Position numbers and translations under genes: made by a program
Part shown: in pieces, positions 5,777-10,020 of the stretch
Layout of the letters: every line of letters begins with the position of its first letter
How positions within the stretch are numbered: the first letter of the stretch is position 1
NCBI GenBank assembly: GCA_947484535.1
Contig: CANKPO010000027.1
Location: 1-10,020 of the forward strand
Origin: Caulobacteraceae bacterium
GTDB taxonomy: Bacteria > Pseudomonadota > Alphaproteobacteria > Caulobacterales > Caulobacteraceae
DNA: 10,020 nucleotides
Direction: 5' to 3'
The notes under the pieces: model-generated
The model's input: only the letters and a program-made list of their open reading frames with translations
What the model was told of the DNA's origin: nothing
Database searches by the model: none

Positions 5777-5807
5777 GGTGATCGTCTAAGTTAAGCCTCG
5801 GATCACC
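5777..5807 (-). terminator. stem-loop after the lemA-TPM operon
   Basis: GGTGATC (5777-5783) and GATCACC (5801-5807) are perfect 7-bp arms around a 17-nt loop. The structure lies 10-40 nt past the last stop codon of the operon (5817), a typical place for a terminator or 3'-protecting hairpin. A U-run is missing, which lowers confidence in factor-independent termination. Confidence 0.4.
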
Positions 5808-5816
5808 TGGCGGTGG

Positions 5817-6503
5817 CTAGATCAGGATGGCGCCGTTGGGCAGTTGGTCGGGATTATGCGCACCGGGCGGGAAGGCAGGGGCGAGGGCGTCGCCGCAGAT
5901 CTTGACCGCCTCGACCAGACCTTCGGCGCGGTGATGGGCCTTCATGGCTACGCGTACGGCACTGACGGCCCTGTCCCACGTGCCGGGCGGGACGGCGGCA
6001 TGGACGCCCGCATCGGCCAGAACCTCGACCCGCCGATCAAGCAAGGAGACAAAGATCAAGACGCCGTTGGCATCGGTGGTCTTGGCAATGCCGCGGGCCA
6101 CGAATTGGCGCAGGGCGGCCTCGTGGACGCGGCGATAGCGCAGGCCTGCGGGGGTCATGGCGCGCCGCACCGTCGGAAGGCTAACGGTCAACCAGACGAG
6201 CAGAAACACAAGGCTCTGGGCCACCGCATAGGCCCCCAGCGACAGGCGTACAGCATCGTTAAAGCCGCTGGTATGACCGGCCATCCAGCCATTGTTCAGG
6301 CTGGTCAACAGGCCTGGGTTCAGACCCAGTGCAAAGGCCGCAGCAGGCACGATCAGGGCCAAGACCGCCGCCCAAGCCAGAGGCACTTCGCGATAGTCGG
6401 AACATTCTTGGGTAATGACGCAGACAATCTCAGCCGAGGTGCGGGTCTCAGCATCGGCCACCGCGTCGGCGATCTTGTGATGGTCTTCAGGTGTCATGCT
6501 CAT
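5817..6503 (-). CDS. TPM-domain membrane protein, third gene of the lemA operon
   Basis: A 228-residue protein. An N-terminal half-domain MTPEDHHKIADAVADAE ... SAEIVCVIT (3-31) and a C-terminal half RVHEAALRQFVA ... ANGVLIFVSLLDRRVEVLAD (125-164) are the two parts of a TPM domain, split by two membrane helices at about 41-61 and 88-110. This split arrangement is common in the shorter TPM protein that accompanies YgcG-type TPM proteins. No signal peptide is present, so the TPM parts probably face the cytoplasm. I chose ATG at 6503, two bases past the preceding stop, with GGGAG 9 nt upstream inside the previous gene. Longer in-frame readings overlap the Gly-rich tail of the neighbour and give an Arg/Trp-rich artefact. 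The biochemical role is not settled; TPM domains have been linked to phosphatase activity and complex assembly in other organisms. Confidence 0.9.
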   Translation of the reverse strand: MSMTPEDHHKIADAVADAETRTSAEIVCVITQECSDYREVPLAWAAVLALIVPAAAFALGLNPGLLTSLNNGWMAGHTSGFNDAVRLSLGAYAVAQSLVFLLVWLTVSLPTVRRAMTPAGLRYRRVHEAALRQFVARGIAKTTDANGVLIFVSLLDRRVEVLADAGVHAAVPPGTWDRAVSAVRVAMKAHHRAEGLVEAVKICGDALAPAFPPGAHNPDQLPNGAILI

Positions 6504-6505
6504 GG

Positions 6506-7309
6506 CTACCAACTCCCTGACGATCCGCCGCCGCCGAAGGAGCCGCCTCCGCCGCCAAATCCACCACCGCCAAATCCGCCATTGCCGCCACGTCCGCCCC
6601 CGAGGCTGCCACTCAGAATGATCCAAGGCAGGAGGGCGCCCAAGCCACCACGGCGACGGCCAAACACGCCGCCCATGACCCAGACCAGGACAAAGATCAT
6701 CATAATCAGTGCGCCCGGGTCGATTTGGGATTTTGACGGGCGCGAGGACTTGCTGACCGCTTTCAGGGTCGCCGCGGCTTCCTCTGGGCTCGCAGAGAGC
6801 TGGGCGATGATGGCGTCTGTTCCGCCGACTATGCCCGCTTCCATATCACCGGCCTTGAAGGGCGGCAGGACCTTCTGTTGGATAATGACGTTGCTGAGGG
6901 CATCGGTCATCACCCCTTCGAGGCCATAGCCAACCTCGATCCGCACCTTTCGCTCGGTCGGGGCGATGATGAACAGGGCCCCATCATCCTTGCCCTTTTG
7001 GCCAATCTGCCATGTCCGGCCGAGTTGGTAGCCGTAATCCTCGATCTCATAGCCCTGCAGCGTCGGTAAGGTGACGACCACAACCTGATGGCCGGTCGCC
7101 GCCTCGAAGGCTTCGAGCTTGGCGCTCAAGGCCTGCGTGCCTTCTGCAGACAAGATGCGGGCATTGTCGACCACTCGCCCCGTCAAGGGCGGGAAGGTCG
7201 GTGCGGCACCTGCAGGCAGGGCCAGCATCACCATGCTGACCAACGCTATGGCCAGCCCGGCCCAGAGGGGCCAGACGCTGCGGCCTACGGATCGAGCGGC
7301 TAATGTCAC
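6506..7309 (-). CDS. secreted TPM-domain protein with Gly-rich tail (YgcG-like)
   Basis: A 267-residue protein with a signal peptide (1-35, ending LPAGA), a TPM domain at about 42-172 (GRVVDNARILS, TGHQVVVVTLPTLQG, QKGKDDGALFIIAPTERKVR, VGYGLEGVMTD), a membrane helix at about 198-215, basic residues RRR, and a Gly-rich tail (237-267) ending GGGGSSGSW. This is the standard plan of the YgcG type; the domain lies outside the cytoplasmic membrane. The start is GTG at 7309, which overlaps the lemA stop as GTGA, so translation is coupled to lemA. The next TPM gene begins two bases after this stop. The conserved SG-x-W end argues for a complete protein. Confidence 0.93.
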   Translation of the reverse strand: MTLAARSVGRSVWPLWAGLAIALVSMVMLALPAGAAPTFPPLTGRVVDNARILSAEGTQALSAKLEAFEAATGHQVVVVTLPTLQGYEIEDYGYQLGRTWQIGQKGKDDGALFIIAPTERKVRIEVGYGLEGVMTDALSNVIIQQKVLPPFKAGDMEAGIVGGTDAIIAQLSASPEEAAATLKAVSKSSRPSKSQIDPGALIMMIFVLVWVMGGVFGRRRGGLGALLPWIILSGSLGGGRGGNGGFGGGGFGGGGGSFGGGGSSGSW

Positions 7310-7968
7310 TGGCTAGCAGGCGCAGCGACGGCAGGGGCAGCGGGCGCGGCAGGCGCGAAGTTCACCGTCGGCGCGGTTTGGGCCGCTTCCGAAGCTGTAA
7401 AGGCGATCATCGGCTTGGCGTTCCGATGGACGGTCGAGGCCCAGATCACGCCCGGGAAGATACGAAGCTCGGTATTATAGACCCGAACGGCCTCGTTATA
7501 GTCGCGGCGGGCGACAGCGATGCGGTTCTCGGTGCCTTCGAGCTGGGACTGAAGCGCCAAGAAGTTGGCGTTGGACTTCAGGTCTGGATATTTCTCGCTG
7601 ATCATCATCAACCGGCCCAGAACGCCCGACAGCTGGGACTGAGCGGCCTGATATTTGGCGAAGGCTTCTGGGTTGGTGATCGTCGCGGCGTCAAGCTTGA
7701 CCTGCGTGGCAGAGGCGCGGGCTTGGGTCACCTCGACCAGCACGCTGCGCTCCTGCTGCGCAAAGCCCTGAACCGTGGCTACCAGATTGGGGATCAGGTC
7801 GGACCGGCGCTGATATTGGGTTTGAACATCGGCGAGCGCGGCCTTGGCCTGCTCTTCCTTGGTCGGGATATTGTTGATGCCGCAGGCTCCCAGAGCCAAG
7901 GGCAGCAGAACGGCCAACATCAGGCTCTTGAGCCGAGAAGGGCGGGCGATCAGGGATGCAGTCGTCAT
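7306..7968 (-). CDS. lemA: LemA family lipoprotein, first gene of the operon
   Basis: A 220-residue protein. The first 28 residues form a lipoprotein signal peptide with lipobox LGAC (C29), so the mature protein should be lipid-anchored. It continues NNIPTKEEQAKAAL, QYQRRSDLIPNLVATVQGFA (LemA hallmark), GVLGRLMMISEKYPDLKSN and RIAVARRDYNEAVRVYN, a long helical bundle typical of LemA, then an Ala/Pro-rich tail. Usual family length is about 185-200, so only the tail is extra. ATG at 7968 has AGAGG 9 nt upstream; the reading frame extends back to 8076 but without a ribosome site or LemA similarity. It is coupled to the TPM gene by a GTGA overlap. The lemA-TPM neighbourhood is conserved in many bacteria and points to an envelope function. 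Confidence 0.95.
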   Translation of the reverse strand: MTTASLIARPSRLKSLMLAVLLPLALGACGINNIPTKEEQAKAALADVQTQYQRRSDLIPNLVATVQGFAQQERSVLVEVTQARASATQVKLDAATITNPEAFAKYQAAQSQLSGVLGRLMMISEKYPDLKSNANFLALQSQLEGTENRIAVARRDYNEAVRVYNTELRIFPGVIWASTVHRNAKPMIAFTASEAAQTAPTVNFAPAAPAAPAVAAPASQ

Positions 7969-8110
7969 GCCGTAAGACCTCTTATGGGTGCCGCCCAAGG
8001 GCAGCGATTGTAGAGTGCCGGTATACAGCGCCGGATTCTTATCAGGGCTTGTAAACGTGATAATGGTTTTGGCCAATCACGATCCGATCATAACCTAGGC
8101 GGGTGGCCCC

Positions 8111-8884
8111 TTAGCGCGTCTGGCCACCGTCAACGGGCAGGATGGCCCCGGTGATGAAGCTGGCGCGATTGCTCAGCAAGAAGGCGGCGGCAGAGCCGAT
8201 TTCCTCAGGCTTGCCAAAGCGCTTCATGGGCACTTCGCGGTCGATCCAACGCTGCCACGCTGCGCCGCGCGAGCCATTGGCCCGTTCCTCCCATTCCCCA
8301 TCCGGGAAGATGATGTTGCCGGGGGCGATGGCATTGACCCGCACGCCGCTGGGGCCGGTGATCCGCGCCAGTTCCTTGGCCATATGGTTCATCCCCGCCT
8401 TGGCGGTGCCATAGGTCAGGGGCGTGCCCAGTGCGCCGAGACCGGCGATCGAGCTGATCAACAGCACTGAACCCTCACCGCGCGCTGTCATCGGACCAAG
8501 CACCTTGCGGGCCAGACGATAGGCGCTGTCGAGGTTCTGTGAGAAGCCAGCATCCCAAGTCGCGTCATCGACCTCGAAGCCTAGCGGGCAGGGATGGAGG
8601 CCAACATTGGCCACCGCACCAAAGACCGGTCCAAACTCGGCCTCTACGCGGTCCACCGCCTCGTTGATCGTTTCAGCGTCGCGCATATCCCCGGCCATCG
8701 ACCAGAGCTTGTCGGCACCATAGATCCCGGCGAGGCGGCTATGGGTTGCCTCTAGAGCCTCAACGCCTCGCGCCGTCATGGCGACCTTCGCGCCATCGGC
8801 CAGGCAGGCCTCAACAATGCCAAGGCCAATGCCACGGCTGGCACCCGCCACGAAAATCACGCGATCATTGAGGTCAAGGTTCAT
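8111..8884 (-). CDS. SDR family NAD(P)-dependent oxidoreductase
   Basis: A 257-residue classical short-chain dehydrogenase. It has the cofactor loop GASRGIG (14-20), D66 in the GDM segment that contacts the adenine, and the catalytic set N117, S145, Y158 and K162 (YGTAK), with the usual 13-residue S-to-Y spacing. The C-terminal segments VRVNAIAPGNI, RFGKPEEIGSAAAFLLSN and ITGAILPVDGG are standard. The usual NNAG after strand 4 is ANVG here (92-95), as in some divergent SDRs. R39 at the end of strand 2 is compatible with NADP(H). ATG at 8884 has AAGGAA about 10 nt upstream; longer frames (to 9160) cross the divergent gene and are rejected. The substrate cannot be told from sequence. The gene is 142 bp upstream of lemA and divergent from the DUF1214 gene. 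Confidence 0.95.
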   Translation of the reverse strand: MNLDLNDRVIFVAGASRGIGLGIVEACLADGAKVAMTARGVEALEATHSRLAGIYGADKLWSMAGDMRDAETINEAVDRVEAEFGPVFGAVANVGLHPCPLGFEVDDATWDAGFSQNLDSAYRLARKVLGPMTARGEGSVLLISSIAGLGALGTPLTYGTAKAGMNHMAKELARITGPSGVRVNAIAPGNIIFPDGEWEERANGSRGAAWQRWIDREVPMKRFGKPEEIGSAAAFLLSNRASFITGAILPVDGGQTR

Positions 8885-9028
8885 CCTAGGGTCTTTCCTT
8901 GTGGACTTAGCGCACCTTGCCCATTGCTGAGCGGGCGTTGGGTCGCCTATCGTTGGTTCACTTATAAAGCTCTGGAGCGCCGCCGCCATGACTTCCTTGC
9001 AAGACCTGTCGCCGAAGAGGGCTAATCC
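8885..9028. promoter_or_regulatory. divergent intergenic region between SDR and DUF1214 genes
   Basis: These 144 bp must carry the promoters of both divergent genes. On the plus strand TATAAA at 8963-8968 is a fair -10 box, but the nearest -35-like TTGGGT (8938-8943) is 19 nt away. No clear operator palindrome is visible. Confidence 0.35.
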
Positions 9029-9631
9029 GTGAGGGCGGCCTTGAAGTTGGGGGGACTGATATTGATCGGTGCCGGACTGGGCGTGGGTTCCGCCCTCTAC
9101 ATGCTCAATCAGGGTATGAATATCGGCAAGGAGACGGTTCAGGGCTGGGTCGGCAGTCACGTCAGCGGGGACAAGAGCGCTGATCCCTATACGAGAGCGC
9201 TGGTCGCTCGGGCAGGGTTACTGGCGCTAACTCAGGCCGAAACGCTCTATTTCAACCGCACGACCGATGAGGCGGGCAAGCCCTTGCGGGCAGACTGTAC
9301 CTATCAGCTTGAGGGTGGTCCCCAGCCTGCACGGTGGTGGTCGATCACAATCTATGCGGCGGACAACTATCTGCCGGTCAATGGCGATGATGCCCAATCG
9401 GCGGATGCGACCCGTGTGGCCACCTTCGCCAAGCCTGACGATCAGGGGCACTGGAACGTTCAAGTGTCTCCGCAAAAGGGTGATGCAATCCATTGGATAT
9501 CATCAAAAAATGCTGGGAACTATGCCCTAACGATCCGGCTTTATAACCCGCAAGACGGGGCGCGCGAAGACTTTAACTCTATCGTCTTTCCCACCCTCAA
9601 GACCGTGTCCTGCCCGAGTGTGCCCGCATGA
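9029..9631 (+). CDS. DUF1214 domain protein
   Basis: A 200-residue protein with one N-terminal membrane helix or uncleaved signal (residues 5-26, LKLGGLILIGAGLGVGSALY), then a DUF1214 domain: ADPYTRALVARAGLLAL (51-67), ETLYFNRTTDEAGKPLRADC (71-90), WWSITIYAADNYL (103-115), WNVQVSP, and NYALTIRLYNPQ towards the end. The DPY...G and WWSxTxY patterns are characteristic. It is probably anchored in the inner membrane facing the periplasm; function is unknown. GTG at 9029 has GAGG 8 nt upstream. The stop overlaps the start of the next gene as ATGA, so the pair is translationally coupled. Full-length DUF1254/DUF1214 proteins often carry both domains in one chain; here they are separate short genes. 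Confidence 0.9.
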   Translation: MRAALKLGGLILIGAGLGVGSALYMLNQGMNIGKETVQGWVGSHVSGDKSADPYTRALVARAGLLALTQAETLYFNRTTDEAGKPLRADCTYQLEGGPQPARWWSITIYAADNYLPVNGDDAQSADATRVATFAKPDDQGHWNVQVSPQKGDAIHWISSKNAGNYALTIRLYNPQDGAREDFNSIVFPTLKTVSCPSVPA

Positions 9632-10020
9632 AGCCCCTGATCAAATCCTTGGTAATTGTGCTGGTCTCGGCGGTGGTGGTCCATCTGGCGGTGATCCTTT
9701 CGGCACCCAACCTTTTGATGGCGGTGGCCTTCAAGCGGCTGAGTGCGGAGGGGGCGATGGTCAATCAGATGATCTATCCGCCGCGCACGACCGAGGCGTC
9801 ACGCGCCATCGTGCGCCCGTCGCCAGACCTCGCCTATGCGTCATGCGCCTTTGATCTGTCCAAGGGGCCGGTGCGGGTGAAGGCGGCAAAGGCGTCGGAC
9901 TATATGTCTGTGTCGGTCTATGCGGCCAACAGCGACAATATCTTCGCCATCAATGATCGCCAGGCCCCGGATGGGGTGGATCTGGTCATTGTCGGTAAGG
10001 GGCAGGTGGCACCGACCGGA
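9628..10020 (+). CDS. DUF1254 domain protein, 5' part (runs off the window)
   Basis: An open frame of 131 codons from ATG at 9628 to the window edge, missing its C-terminus. It starts MKPLIKSLVIVLVSAVVVHL, a membrane anchor or signal sequence, followed by LSAPNLLMAVAFKRLSAEG, then NQMIYPPRTTEASRAIVRPS, PDLAYASCAFDLSKGPVRVK and YMSVSVYAANSDNIFAIND. The segment in which early tyrosine/serine residues precede 'DLSKGPV' and 'YMSVSVY' matches DUF1254, in which the corresponding stretch reads roughly N-x-D-T-x-Y-x-x-x-x-x-D-L-x-x-x-P-V. Its ATG overlaps the DUF1214 stop by four bases. The two probably function together in the envelope. Confidence 0.87.
   Translation, partial: MKPLIKSLVIVLVSAVVVHLAVILSAPNLLMAVAFKRLSAEGAMVNQMIYPPRTTEASRAIVRPSPDLAYASCAFDLSKGPVRVKAAKASDYMSVSVYAANSDNIFAINDRQAPDGVDLVIVGKGQVAPTG

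Noticed and set aside
6504..6626. 41-residue N-terminal extension of the second TPM protein, rich in Arg and Trp
   Set aside because: It is the Gly-rich tail of the upstream gene read in another frame; ATG 6503 has a proper ribosome site.
5844..6929. 361-codon plus-strand frame with a long proline-rich section
   Set aside because: It is antisense to the two TPM genes. The proline runs are the complement of the Gly-rich tail, and it has no recognisable domain or ribosome site.
8056..8081. CGTGAT ... ATCACG inverted repeat with a 14-nt spacer upstream of lemA
   Set aside because: Six-base arms at this spacing are expected by chance and fit no operator I know; kept only as a note.
8885..9160. 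92-residue N-terminal extension of the SDR protein
   Set aside because: It would overlap the divergent DUF1214 gene and its promoter. The SDR fold begins normally at 8884 with a ribosome site.

Overview
The window looks like alphaproteobacterial chromosome, tentatively Caulobacterales. The reasons are high-GC coding DNA, Shine-Dalgarno sites of the AGAGG/GGAGG type, a tRNA-Ser with an encoded CCA, and the mix of families: a LemA/TPM operon, DUF2891, and a DUF1214-DUF1254 pair. This is judged by eye; no database search was possible. All genes lie on the minus strand except the last two.

Layout from low to high coordinates: the 5' end of an FAD-dependent oxidoreductase gene (1-91); a four-helix membrane protein of unknown function (367-846); a GFA-family zinc-binding protein (1008-1406); a 465-bp stretch without an intact gene (1407-1871) that holds a decayed phasin-like fragment, a 16-bp copy of the tRNA 3' end and a very AT-rich block; an IPTL-CTERM surface protein (1872-2525); a methyltransferase with a regulatory domain (2627-4090); tRNA-Ser(GCU) (4401-4491); a DUF2891 protein (4566-5624); a lemA - TPM - TPM operon (7968 down to 5817); an SDR oxidoreductase (8111-8884); and, divergent on the plus strand, a DUF1214 gene overlapping a DUF1254 gene that runs off the window.

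The window falls into two parts. From about 4500 to 10020 it is compact, GC-rich, ordinary chromosome. From about 850 to 4400, downstream of the tRNA-Ser 3' end, it looks like accessory DNA: lower GC, long gaps, gene relics and repeats. A leader-like sequence recurs three times in the same orientation (858-912, 1745-1759, 4206-4270). Two copies continue into an ATG reading MLTxLxI, which resembles the start of a P4-type integrase. Each copy lies upstream of one or two minus-strand cargo genes. With the 16-bp duplication of the tRNA 3' end (1675-1690 and 4399-4414), this suggests a decayed tRNA-Ser integration hotspot whose integrase genes have been lost, leaving only their 5' leaders between cargo genes. 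No complete integrase, transposase or CRISPR array is present.

Functional links: the LemA lipoprotein and the two TPM proteins are translationally coupled and probably form one cell-envelope module. The IPTL-CTERM protein is probably exported and sorted to the surface, but no sorting enzyme is encoded here. The DUF1214 and DUF1254 proteins are coupled by an ATGA overlap and probably act together in the envelope.
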